A stretch of 9,221 nt of DNA from DATNNN01 sp035601815 (GCA_035601815.1 DATNNN010000170.1:1-9221), one strand, 5' to 3'. Positions 1 through 6,535 are shown, counted from the first letter of the stretch. Numbers and translations: made by a program. The notes: generated from the letters alone by a model not told the origin.

Positions 1-594
1 GAGCTCGGGGTGCCCTGTCTGTCGGTGCTCGGGCCCGTGCTGGGACTGTTCCAGAGTTATCTCGGTGCCGAAACGACGCCGCGTGTGGGCGGCCAGCACA
101 CGTTGAACGCCGAATATTTTCGGCGCATCGACGCGCTGAACTTCACCATGATGCACGACGACGGCCAATTCACCGATGAGCTCGAAGGGGCGGATGTGGT
201 GCTGATCGGCGTGTCGCGCACGTCGAAGACGCCCACCAGCATCTATCTTGCAAACCGGGGCATTAAGACCGCCAACATTCCCCTCGTCCCGGGCCTTCCC
301 TTGCCGGCGCCGCTCGAAACCCTAACCAAGCCCCTGGTCATCGGCCTCTACGCCAGCCCTGAGCGCATCGTGCAGGTCCGCCAGAACCGCCTGCTCGGCC
401 TCAACGCCGCGCACCCCGACGCGGCTTATGTCGATCGCCAGGCCGTGTCGGAGGAGATCGCCTTCTCCAAGCAGCTCTGTGCGCGCCACGGCTGGCCCCT
501 CATCGACGTCACCCGACGGTCCATTGAGGAGACCGCCGCGGCCGTGCTCTCGCTTCTGCACGAGCGCCGTCGCAGCGCGGCGACGCCTTCGTGA
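1..594 (+). CDS. ppsR: Pyruvate, water dikinase / PPDK regulatory protein (DUF299), 5' end missing
   Basis: This is the C-terminal part of the bifunctional ADP-dependent kinase / Pi-dependent pyrophosphorylase that switches PEP synthase or pyruvate phosphate dikinase off and on by phosphorylating a threonine. The frame is open to the left edge (codons 1-9 read E-L-G before the GTG at 10), so the gene starts outside the window; the family is about 270-280 residues and 198 are present. Counting from the GTG at 10, the P-loop-like motif GVSRTSKT is at residues 67-74 (bases 208-231), followed by PTSIYLANRG and by ASPERIVQVRQNRLLGL (115-131), all hallmarks of the family. FQSYLGAETTPRVGGQH near the start is also typical. 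The stop TGA overlaps the maf start, so the two are probably co-transcribed. Whether the target is PEP synthase or PPDK cannot be told from this gene. Identity is secure. Confidence 0.95.
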   Translation, partial: ELGVPCLSVLGPVLGLFQSYLGAETTPRVGGQHTLNAEYFRRIDALNFTMMHDDGQFTDELEGADVVLIGVSRTSKTPTSIYLANRGIKTANIPLVPGLPLPAPLETLTKPLVIGLYASPERIVQVRQNRLLGLNAAHPDAAYVDRQAVSEEIAFSKQLCARHGWPLIDVTRRSIEETAAAVLSLLHERRRSAATPS

Positions 595-1187
595 GCCTTT
601 GGCAAGGCGGTCCGCTGGTGCTGGCGTCGAAGAGCAGCGCACGCCGCGCGCTATTCGCGGCGGCCGGCGTTCCGGTCGTGGTCGACCCCGCCGACATCGA
701 CGAGCGCGCCGCTGAGGTCGGCGCGCGGGATGGAAAGGCGGCAGCCGTCATCCTCGCACGCACCAAGGCCGCGGCGGTGGCGAAGCGCCGGCCGAACGAT
801 CTCGTGCTCGCCGCCGATCAGACCCTCGACCTCGACGGCCGTCGCTTCTCCAAGCCCAAGTCCGTCGCCGCCGCGCGCGAGCAGCTCGCGGCGCTCGCCG
901 GCCGCACCCACAGCCTGCATTCGGCGGCGGCGGTGGCGCGGGGAAACGAAATGCTATTCGAGACAGTCGCCACCGCTCGTCTCACCATGCGACCGCTCGA
1001 CGCGAAATCCCTCGACGCCTATCTCGCCGCCGTCGGTGACGACGTGACCACGAGCGTCGGCGCCTATCGCCTGGAAGGCCTCGGCGTGCACCTGTTCGAG
1101 AAGATTGAGGGAGATCATTTCACCATACTCGGGCTGCCGCTTCTTCCGCTGCTCGCCTATTTCCGCGGCGTGGGGCTTCTGCGATGA
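591..1187 (+). CDS. maf: Maf-family nucleoside triphosphate pyrophosphatase
   Basis: Cytoplasmic Maf/HAM1-fold enzyme that hydrolyses non-canonical or modified NTPs to NMP and pyrophosphate, a nucleotide-pool sanitising role. At 198 residues it is the normal family length. The N-terminal phosphate-binding motif LASKSSARRAL is at 11-21, the catalytic Asp lies in AADQ (D76, Q77), SKP is at 87-89, and the conserved end YRLEGLG..LFEKIEGD (159-175) runs into GLPLLPLL (181-188). The DQ pair and the LFEKIEGD...GLPL end resemble E. coli YceF (7-methyl-GTP pyrophosphatase) more than YhdE, which has ADT (dTTP/UTP type); the substrate is therefore an inference. The GTG start at 591 overlaps the ppsR stop in the 4-nt string GTGA, and its own stop overlaps aroE in ATGA, so translation is likely coupled. 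No better start lies nearby. Confidence 0.93.
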   Translation: MSLWQGGPLVLASKSSARRALFAAAGVPVVVDPADIDERAAEVGARDGKAAAVILARTKAAAVAKRRPNDLVLAADQTLDLDGRRFSKPKSVAAAREQLAALAGRTHSLHSAAAVARGNEMLFETVATARLTMRPLDAKSLDAYLAAVGDDVTTSVGAYRLEGLGVHLFEKIEGDHFTILGLPLLPLLAYFRGVGLLR

Positions 1188-2020
1188 GCGCGCCGCGCGC
1201 TTGCGTCATCGGCCATCCGGTCGCGTACTCGCGCTCGCCGGCGATCCACAAGTACTGGCTCGCCGAGCACGGCATCGCCGGCGACTACGTCCGCGAAGAC
1301 GTGGCGCCGGTGAACATCATGGCCTTTCTCGCGGGCTTCGCCGACAGCGGCTATGTGGGCGCGAATGTCACCGTGCCGCACAAGGAGGCGGCCTTCGCCG
1401 CCGCCGAAGCCGACGCGGTTTCCCGCGAGCTCGGCGCCGTGAACACGCTCTGGCTCGAAGGCCGGCGGCTGCTCGGCACCAACACCGACGTCCATGGATT
1501 TCTCGCCAACCTCGACGAGCAGCAACCGGGCTGGGACCTGCGCACGCGGCTCGCGGTCGTGCTCGGCGCCGGCGGCGCGGCGCGGGCGATCCTCCATGGC
1601 CTTCTCGAGCGCGGCGTGGAGGAGATCACGCTCGTCAACCGGACGCCGGCCCGCGCGCAGGCGCTCGCGGCGCACTTCGGGCCGCATGTGCGGCCGGTGG
1701 GCTTCGGCGAACTGAGTGCCGCACTCGCGAGCGCCGATCTCCTGGTCAATGCCACGTCGCTCGGCATGCAGGGCGCGCCGCCGCTCGACATCAACCTCGG
1801 CCCGTCGAAGCCCGGCGCCATGGTCTATGACATCGTCTACGTGCCGTTCGAAACCGGGCTCCTGAAGGCCGCGCGCGCCCGCGGCCATCCTGCGGTCGAT
1901 GGTCTCGGCATGCTCTTGCACCAGGCGGCTCCCGCCTTCGAGCGCTTCTTTGGCGTGAGACCACGGGTGACGCCGGCGCTGCGCCGGCACGTGCTCGCCG
2001 ACATGGGAGGCGGGGGATGA
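1184..2020 (+). CDS. aroE: Shikimate dehydrogenase (NADP+)
   Basis: Reduces 3-dehydroshikimate to shikimate with NADPH in the cytoplasmic chorismate pathway. The 278-residue length is normal. Substrate-binding serines are in YSRSP (S16, S18). The catalytic lysine is in NVTVPHKEAA (K67) and its aspartate partner in GTNTDVHGF (D102). The Rossmann dinucleotide loop is GAGGAARA (128-135), with NRT at 152-154 contacting the NADP 2'-phosphate. NATSLGM (189-195), VYDIVYVP (214-221) and DGLGMLLHQAAPAFERFFG (239-257; Q247) complete the family signature. All catalytic residues are present, so this is a true AroE and not a diverged YdiB/quinate-type paralogue. It starts inside the maf stop codon (ATGA) and ends inside the coaE start (ATGA), placing it in the middle of the ppsR-maf-aroE-coaE-dnaQ operon. 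Confidence 0.97.
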   Translation: MSAPRACVIGHPVAYSRSPAIHKYWLAEHGIAGDYVREDVAPVNIMAFLAGFADSGYVGANVTVPHKEAAFAAAEADAVSRELGAVNTLWLEGRRLLGTNTDVHGFLANLDEQQPGWDLRTRLAVVLGAGGAARAILHGLLERGVEEITLVNRTPARAQALAAHFGPHVRPVGFGELSAALASADLLVNATSLGMQGAPPLDINLGPSKPGAMVYDIVYVPFETGLLKAARARGHPAVDGLGMLLHQAAPAFERFFGVRPRVTPALRRHVLADMGGGG

Positions 2021-2613
2021 TCGTGGTTGGCCTCACCGGCTCGGTCGGCATGGGCAAGACCACGACCGCGCGCATGTTCGCCGATGCGGGCGTGCCGGTG
2101 TTCGACGCTGACGCCGCCGTGCACCGGCTCTACGACGGAGAAGCTGCGGCGGCGATCGAGCAGGCGTTCCCCGGCACCGCCGCCTTGGGCCGCGTCGATC
2201 GCACCAAGCTCGCGTCGCGGGTCGTCGAAGATAAAGACGCGCTCGCGCGTCTTGAGGCGGTCGTGCACCCCCTGGTGCGCAAGGCCGAGGAAGCCTTCCT
2301 TGCCGACGCCGAAAAGCGCGGCGCACCGGTCGCCGTCCTCGACATTCCGCTGCTTCTCGAAGGCGGCGGTCACCGCCGGGTGGACGCGGTGGTGGTGGTT
2401 TCCGCGCCCGCCGCGACCCAGCACGCGCGCGTGCTGGACCGGCCGGGCATGACCGAGGAAAAACTCGATCATCTCCTCGCCCGCCAGATGAGTGATTGGC
2501 AGAAGCGGACGCACGCCGATTTCGTCGTCGACACTGGTGCCGGCCTCGAGTCCGCGCGCAAACAAGTGCGCAACATTCTGCAGGAGCTTTCCAAACGATC
2601 CTCGCGGCGCTAA
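2017..2613 (+). CDS. coaE: Dephospho-CoA kinase
   Basis: Phosphorylates the 3'-hydroxyl of dephospho-CoA with ATP, the last step of coenzyme A synthesis. The protein is 198 residues, normal for the family. The Walker A loop GSVGMGKT is at 8-15, the substrate-binding acidic pair FDADAAVH at 29-36 (D30, D32), VVHPLVR at 82-88, DIPLLLE at 109-115, and the lid/core segment RQMSDWQKRTHADFVVDTG at 156-174. A strong Shine-Dalgarno GGAGG lies at 2006-2010, six bases before the ATG, inside the 3' end of aroE. The ATG overlaps the aroE stop (ATGA). dnaQ follows after 9 nt. The pairing of aroE, coaE and dnaQ is a common alphaproteobacterial arrangement. Confidence 0.97.
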   Translation: MIVVGLTGSVGMGKTTTARMFADAGVPVFDADAAVHRLYDGEAAAAIEQAFPGTAALGRVDRTKLASRVVEDKDALARLEAVVHPLVRKAEEAFLADAEKRGAPVAVLDIPLLLEGGGHRRVDAVVVVSAPAATQHARVLDRPGMTEEKLDHLLARQMSDWQKRTHADFVVDTGAGLESARKQVRNILQELSKRSSRR

Positions 2614-2622
2614 GAGCGATTC

Positions 2623-3333
2623 ATGCGCGAGATCGTCCTCGACACCGAGACCACCGGTCTCGATCCCTTTCAGGGCCACCGCGTGGTCGAGATCGGCTGC
2701 GTCGAGCTCGTCAACCGCATTCCCTCCGGCGCCACCTTCCATCGCTATCTCAATCCCGAGCGCGACATGCCGGCGGAGGCCGAGGCGGTGCACGGGCTCA
2801 CCGTCGCGTTTCTTTCCGACAAGCCGTGCTTCACCGAAGTAGTGCACGAGCTCGTCGAGTTCCTCGGGGACGCGCCGCTCGTGATCCACAACGCGGGCTT
2901 TGATCTCGCCTTTCTCAACGCCGAGCTGAAGCGCTGCGGCCGCGCCGACATCGCGCGCGATCGCGCTGTCGACACCCTCACGCTCGCCCGCCGCCGTCAC
3001 CCCGGCGCCTCCAACCGGCTCGACGATCTCTGCGCGCGCTATCGCATCGACAGCTCGCGCCGCACCAAGCACGGTGCGCTGCTCGACGCCGAGCTCCTCG
3101 CCGAGGTCTACGCCGAGCTCGTGGGCGGGCGCCAGGCGCGGCTCGGCCTCGTGGAGGAAACCGCGAGCCCGCGCATCGTCGACATTGCCGTGACGCGCCA
3201 CCGCGTGGCGGCGGCGGTCTCGCGCTTGAGCGAGGAGGAGCGCGCCGCCCACGCGGCGTTCGTTCGCGGCCTCGGTGCCGGGGCGATCTGGCGCGACTAT
3301 CTCGATCTGCCGGAAGCGGAGACGACGGCCTAG
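2623..3333 (+). CDS. dnaQ: DNA polymerase III epsilon subunit (3'-5' proofreading exonuclease)
   Basis: Proofreading subunit of the replicative polymerase core, bound to the alpha subunit (DnaE). DEDDh exonuclease residues are all visible: ExoI LDTETTG (D7, E9), ExoII HNAGFD (D94), and ExoIII with HGALLD (H150, D155). The 236-residue length matches bacterial epsilon proteins rather than stand-alone RNase T or oligoribonuclease. After the nuclease domain (about 1-165) comes QARLGL (171-176), where E. coli epsilon carries its beta-clamp-binding peptide, then a C-terminal tail of about 60 residues that should contact DnaE. The ATG is preceded by AAGAG (2612-2616) six bases upstream. It is the last gene of the left operon; its TAG is 2 nt from the convergent secB stop and lies inside an inverted repeat. 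Confidence 0.95.
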   Translation: MREIVLDTETTGLDPFQGHRVVEIGCVELVNRIPSGATFHRYLNPERDMPAEAEAVHGLTVAFLSDKPCFTEVVHELVEFLGDAPLVIHNAGFDLAFLNAELKRCGRADIARDRAVDTLTLARRRHPGASNRLDDLCARYRIDSSRRTKHGALLDAELLAEVYAELVGGRQARLGLVEETASPRIVDIAVTRHRVAAAVSRLSEEERAAHAAFVRGLGAGAIWRDYLDLPEAETTA

Positions 3334-3345
3334 AGCTACGCCGTC
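3324..3345. terminator. Inverted repeat spanning the dnaQ/secB convergent stop codons; candidate bidirectional terminator
   Basis: Six-base arms GACGGC (3324-3329) and GCCGTC (3340-3345) flank a 10-base centre in which TAG (dnaQ stop, 3331-3333) and CTA (secB stop on the other strand, 3336-3338) are themselves symmetrical. Overall 18 of 22 positions are symmetric. As RNA it can form a GC-rich stem on either strand. No T-tract follows on either side, so it is not a canonical Rho-independent terminator; termination is an inference from position. Confidence 0.45.
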
Positions 3346-3812
3346 TGGGCCGGTTGGCCGCCGCCCGTTTCCAGCCGCTGGCGGTAGAGCGCGGCGAAAT
3401 CCACGGGATCGATGAGCAGTGGCGGAAAGCCGCCGTTGCGTACGGCATCGGAGATGATCTGGCGCGCGAACGGAAACAAGAGCCGCGGGCACTCGATCAG
3501 CACCACCGGCTGCAGGTTCTCCTGTGGGATGTTCTGCAGGCGGAAAATGCCGGCGTAGACGAGCTCGAAGCCGAACAGCACCGACTTGTCCTGCTCGGCC
3601 TTGCCTTCGATCACGAGCTCGACCTCGAAGTCGGTCGCCGACAACGGCTTGGCGTTGACGTTGATCTGGATGTTGATCGCGGGCGGCTGCGCCGGTGGGC
3701 GCAATGAACTGGGGGCGTTGGGGTTCTCGAAGGAGAAGTCCTTGACGTACTGGCCGAGCACGTTGAGCGAGGGCGCCTTGGCCTCGCCGGGGCCGCCGTT
3801 AGTAGCTGCCAT
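3336..3812 (-). CDS. secB: Protein-export chaperone SecB
   Basis: Tetrameric cytoplasmic chaperone that keeps precursors unfolded and hands them to SecA for the Sec pathway. The chosen start at 3812 gives 158 residues, the usual SecB length, and is preceded by GGAG six bases upstream. Family features are VLGQYVKDFSFENPN (18-32), INIQINVNAKPL (47-58), the acidic strand DFEVELVIEGKAEQDKSVLF (61-80), YAGIF (86-90), and ECPRLLFPFARQIISDAVRN (107-126) followed by GFPPLLIDPVDFAALY (128-143). The reading frame stays open upstream to 3911, but the extra 33 residues have no SecB similarity. The gene is convergent with dnaQ (2 nt between stops) and divergent from timA. Its place between dnaQ and a Tim44-like gene is typical of alphaproteobacteria. 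Confidence 0.96.
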   Translation of the reverse strand: MAATNGGPGEAKAPSLNVLGQYVKDFSFENPNAPSSLRPPAQPPAINIQINVNAKPLSATDFEVELVIEGKAEQDKSVLFGFELVYAGIFRLQNIPQENLQPVVLIECPRLLFPFARQIISDAVRNGGFPPLLIDPVDFAALYRQRLETGGGQPAQTA

Positions 3813-3818
3813 GGTGGT

Positions 3819-3838
3819 CTCCGGGGCCGCTTTCGGCC
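3819..3838 (-). promoter_or_regulatory. secB ribosome binding site with an adjacent small hairpin
   Basis: On the minus strand GGAG (3819-3822) lies six bases before the secB ATG and supports that start over the longer open frame. Two bases further upstream, GGCCG (3834-3838) and CGGCC (3825-3829) form a perfect 5-bp stem with a 4-base AAAG loop in the mRNA. The hairpin leaves the Shine-Dalgarno free. A regulatory role is not shown. Confidence 0.5.
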
Positions 3839-4053
3839 AAAGGCTCGCTCTTGCTGCGGCGGGCGCCGTCGCTATCACGGTTCCCGGGGAGCGGCAAGAA
3901 CGGCGCGCCAAGCGCCGCGCGGGTCGGCAGGGGGTTGGAGGAAGGGACGAACGGTCCCATATTTCGTCAAGGCGTGAGGCGCGGTATGCTCATAAAGTCG
4001 ACAACATGAGTCCCTAAGAGCTGTCGCCGGCGTGACGCGAGCAGCTTCGAGCG
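3839..4053. other. Divergent secB-timA spacer with several inverted repeats
   Basis: No gene is seen here. The spacer contains GGCGC-N5-GCGCC (3902-3916), GGGAC-N5-GTCCC (3944-3958) and a symmetric dyad at 3989-4010 (listed separately). The two promoters driving secB and timA must lie in this stretch or overlap its edges, but no -35/-10 pair with correct spacing could be picked with confidence. A TTGACG on the minus strand (3965-3970) has no matching -10. Confidence 0.5.
3989..4010. repeat. 22-bp operator-like dyad in the secB-timA spacer
   Basis: CTCAT (3989-3993) and ATGAG (4006-4010) form inverted arms. The 6-base palindrome GTCGAC (3997-4002) sits exactly on the same centre of symmetry (between 3999 and 4000), so 16 of 22 positions are symmetric. 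It lies about 45 bp upstream of the timA start, a usual place for a repressor or activator site. No known regulator consensus was recognised. Confidence 0.35.
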
Positions 4054-4773
4054 ATGAGCAGCGTGTTCGACATCTATACGATCATCTTTCTGGTGCTGGC
4101 CGTGTTTATTTTCGCGCGGCTGCGCAGCGTGCTCGGGCAGCGCACCGGGCGCGAGCGCCCGCCCTATGATCCGTATTCGGCTCGCGACGCGGCGAAGCCT
4201 CTAGCCGGCTCCGACAAGGTAGTCACGCTGCCGGGCCGCGCCACGGAGAAGGTCGAGCCGCGCACGATCGAAGCCACCAAGCCCGCGGCCGAGCGCTGGG
4301 CCGGCATCGCGCCGGCCGACTCGACCGTCGCCAACGGGCTCGACGCCATCGCCGCCGCCGACGCGAGCTTCGATGCCGGCCATTTCGTCACCGGCGCCAA
4401 GGCGGCCTACGAGATGATCGTGCTCGCCTTCGCTCAGGGCGATCGCAAGACATTGAAGAATCTGCTGGCCCGCGACGTCTATGACGGCTTCGCCGCCGCC
4501 ATTACCGAGCGCGAGGGCCGCGGCGAGACCATGGAGTCGCGCTTCGTCTCCATCTCCAAGACCGAGATCACCGCCGCCGAGGTCAAGAGCAACACGGCGC
4601 AGGTCACGGTGCGCTTCGTCTCCGAGCTGATCTCGGCGACCCGCAACAAGGCGGGTGAGGTGATCGACGGCAGTCCCGAGCGGGTCAGCGAAGTGATCGA
4701 CGTCTGGACCTTCGCCCGCGAGCTCGGCTCGGGCGACCCCAACTGGAAGCTGATCGCAACCGAAGCGGGCTGA
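4054..4773 (+). CDS. timA: Tim44-domain inner-membrane protein (TimA-like)
   Basis: Homologue of mitochondrial Tim44 found across alphaproteobacteria and described as TimA in Caulobacter; the bacterial role is not firmly settled. The 239-residue protein has one N-terminal hydrophobic anchor (about residues 7-22, IYTIIFLVLAVFIFAR), then a charged, proline- and alanine-rich linker to about 90, then a Tim44/NTF2-like domain (about 95-236). The domain shows FDAGHFVTGAKAAYEMIVLAFAQGD split over 106-130, LKNLLARDVYDGF (134-146), and the strands ITAAEVKSNTAQVTVRFVSE (172-191) and EVIDVWTFAR (213-222) ending in WKLIATEAG. The ATG at 4054 has no strong Shine-Dalgarno, but the first residues MSSVFDIYTI match the family's usual start. 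mltA follows after 8 nt, so they probably share an operon. Proximity to secB fits an export or envelope theme, as inference. Confidence 0.92.
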   Translation: MSSVFDIYTIIFLVLAVFIFARLRSVLGQRTGRERPPYDPYSARDAAKPLAGSDKVVTLPGRATEKVEPRTIEATKPAAERWAGIAPADSTVANGLDAIAAADASFDAGHFVTGAKAAYEMIVLAFAQGDRKTLKNLLARDVYDGFAAAITEREGRGETMESRFVSISKTEITAAEVKSNTAQVTVRFVSELISATRNKAGEVIDGSPERVSEVIDVWTFARELGSGDPNWKLIATEAG

Positions 4774-4781
4774 GACGAGGC

Positions 4782-6008
4782 GTGTCGAGGCGCATCGCCC
4801 TTGTGCTCGCGTTCACGTTCGCTGCCGCCCTCGGAGCGCGCGGCGACGACGATCTCGATCCGCTGCGCATTCCCGACACCGCGCTCGAGTTCCTGAGCTT
4901 CCGCGACCTCGACGGTTGGACCGCCGACGATCACGCAGCGGCGTTCGCCGCCTTCCGCAAGAGCTGTGTCGTGGTGGTCAAGCGCGGCGAGCCCGCCCGG
5001 CCGCGGCCGCTCGACGAAGGGCTGGGCGAGGTTTGTCCGCTCGCGCTGAAACTGCCCGAGCGCCCCGACGGCGAAACGGCGCGGCGTTTCTTCGAGGAGA
5101 ATTTCCGTCCCGTGCGCATCGCCCGGCTCGGCGACAGCGACGGGCTGCTCACCGGCTACTACGAGCCCGAGGTCGAAGGCCGCCGCAGCCCCGGCGGCGA
5201 GTTCACCGTGCCGGTCTACAAAAAGCCGCGCGAGCTCGTGACCCGCGGCAACAGGGTCATCCGGCGCAAGGCCGCTCGCAGGAGCCGCGTCGGTCGCAGG
5301 CTCGGTCACCGCATCGCGCCGTTCCATGAGCGCGCAGCCATCGAAGACGGGGCGCTCAAAGGCCGCGATCTCGAGATTTGCTGGATACGCGAGCCGATAG
5401 ATGCGTTCTTCATGCAGATCCAGGGCTCGGCCCGGGTGCGGCTGGAGGACGGCAGCGTGGTGCGGCTCAACTACGCGGCGCAGAACGGCCACGCCTACAC
5501 GCCGGTCGGCCGTCTCCTCATCGAGAAGGGCATCGTGGCGCGCGAGGACATGACCATGGAGCGCATCCGCACCTTCGTCGCGGAAAGCCCCGAGGAGGGC
5601 CGCGAGCTCATGCGCGCGAACAAGTCCTACGTCTTCTTCCGCGAGGCGACCGAGCTTGCGCCCGACGCCGGCGCGATTGGCGCGCAGGGCATTCCACTCA
5701 CGCGCGAGCGCTCCATCGCCACCGACAAGGCGATCCACGCGTACGGATCGCCGTTCTGGATCGAGGCGGAGCTGCCGCTTGAGAGCGAGACGAGCCAGAC
5801 GCGCTTCCGCCGGCTGATGATCGCCCAGGACACCGGCGGCGCCATCGTCGGCCCGGCGCGCGCCGACATCTATTTTGGCGCCGGTGTCGAGGCCGGCGCC
5901 ATCGCCGGCCGCATTCGCCACGCCGGGCGCTTTTATCTCTTGGTGCCGAACGCGGTGGACCCGGCGCGCCGCCTCGATCCGGCGCCGCTGCCGAGGCCGA
6001 AGCCGTGA
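4782..6008 (+). CDS. mltA: MltA-family membrane-bound lytic transglycosylase
   Basis: Cleaves the glycan strands of peptidoglycan, leaving 1,6-anhydro-MurNAc, in the periplasm. The 408-residue protein starts with a GTG and a signal peptide (about 1-20, basic MSRR then a hydrophobic core). The MltA barrel domain contains LTGYYEPEVEG (123-133), PVYKKP (144-149), RAAIEDGAL (184-192) and DAFFMQIQGSARV (207-219). The C-terminal 3D domain has PLTRERSIATD (305-315), AQDTGGAIVG (348-357; D350) and ADIYFGAG (361-368; D362); one of these aspartates corresponds to the catalytic Asp308 of E. coli MltA, most likely D362. Unlike E. coli MltA there is no cysteine at a lipobox position, so it is probably soluble periplasmic or anchored by its signal. 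Residues 158-177 are unusually arginine-rich. It overlaps smr by 4 nt. Confidence 0.94.
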   Translation: MSRRIALVLAFTFAAALGARGDDDLDPLRIPDTALEFLSFRDLDGWTADDHAAAFAAFRKSCVVVVKRGEPARPRPLDEGLGEVCPLALKLPERPDGETARRFFEENFRPVRIARLGDSDGLLTGYYEPEVEGRRSPGGEFTVPVYKKPRELVTRGNRVIRRKAARRSRVGRRLGHRIAPFHERAAIEDGALKGRDLEICWIREPIDAFFMQIQGSARVRLEDGSVVRLNYAAQNGHAYTPVGRLLIEKGIVAREDMTMERIRTFVAESPEEGRELMRANKSYVFFREATELAPDAGAIGAQGIPLTRERSIATDKAIHAYGSPFWIEAELPLESETSQTRFRRLMIAQDTGGAIVGPARADIYFGAGVEAGAIAGRIRHAGRFYLLVPNAVDPARRLDPAPLPRPKP

Positions 6009-6531
6009 CGCGCGATTCCAAGCGTCCGGCCCCGGCCGGCGACGATCACGCGCTCTGGGGCGAGATCACGCGCTCGATCAAGCCGCTAAAGGGAAGGAAA
6101 GCGGCGCCGGTCCACGTCGGATCCGATCCACCCGCGCGCAAGGTGGCGCGGCCCGTATCGCCGGTGCCGCAGGCTCCCGCGCCGCGGTCGGCCCCGCCGC
6201 CGCTCGCGCCCATGGAACGGCGCATGCGCCAGCGGCTTTCGCGCGGCTCGGCCGGGGTCGACGCCCGCCTCGACCTGCACGGCATGAGGCAGGCGGCGGC
6301 GAAACCGCGGCTGGAGAATTTCCTCAAGAACGCCCAGGCGCGCGGGCACACGCTCGTTTTGGTGATCACCGGCAAGGGCGGTGGCGACGACCCCGAGCGC
6401 GGCGTGCTCCGCCGCCAGGTGCCGCATTGGCTGGCGCTGCCGGAGCTGCGGTCTCTCGTCGTCGGCTTCGAGGAGGCAGACCGCGGCCACGGCGGCGCCG
6501 GCGCGCTGTACGTGCGCGTGCGCCGCGAGCG

Positions 6532-6535
<4 letters not shown>
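6005..6535 (+). CDS. Smr-domain protein (MutS2 C-terminal type putative nuclease)
   Basis: A 176-residue protein with a low-complexity, proline/alanine/arginine-rich first half (about 1-80) and a C-terminal Smr domain (about 85-173). Visible motifs are LDLHGM (89-94), the glycine-rich VITGKGGG (120-127), GVLRRQVPHWL (133-143) and HGGAGALYVRVRR (162-174). Smr domains occur at the end of MutS2 and alone; some have DNA-nicking or RNA endonuclease activity, but for stand-alone alphaproteobacterial proteins like this the substrate is not known to me. The GTG start overlaps the mltA stop (GTGA), implying coupled translation, and mltA-smr adjacency is common in alphaproteobacteria. The TAG stop shares the string CTAG with the convergent hslU stop. 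Confidence 0.92.

Noticed and set aside
2882..2890. DnaA-box-like TGATCCACA
   Set aside because: One mismatch to TTATCCACA, but it is a single copy and encodes the conserved ExoII segment V-I-H-N of DnaQ, so it is explained by coding.
1837..3492. A 551-codon open frame on the minus strand across aroE, coaE and dnaQ
   Set aside because: It is antisense to three well-identified genes, has no recognisable domain and is low-complexity in Arg/Ala/Gly/Glu, as expected from the complement of GC-rich codons.
3813..3911. Upstream extension of secB by 33 codons
   Set aside because: No SecB similarity in the added residues, while the ATG at 3812 has a GGAG at ideal spacing and gives normal length.
3965..3970. 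TTGACG on the minus strand as a secB -35 box
   Set aside because: No acceptable -10 hexamer lies 16-18 bases downstream.
3586..4017. A + strand open frame overlapping secB and the spacer, possible small gene such as fxsA
   Set aside because: Most of it is antisense to secB, no FxsA-type membrane segments are visible and there is no start signal; a homologue known beside secB in some rhizobia is not present here.
4479..5921. A 480-codon open frame on the minus strand opposite timA and mltA
   Set aside because: Antisense shadow of MltA with no domain or ribosome binding site; the + strand genes have intact motifs.
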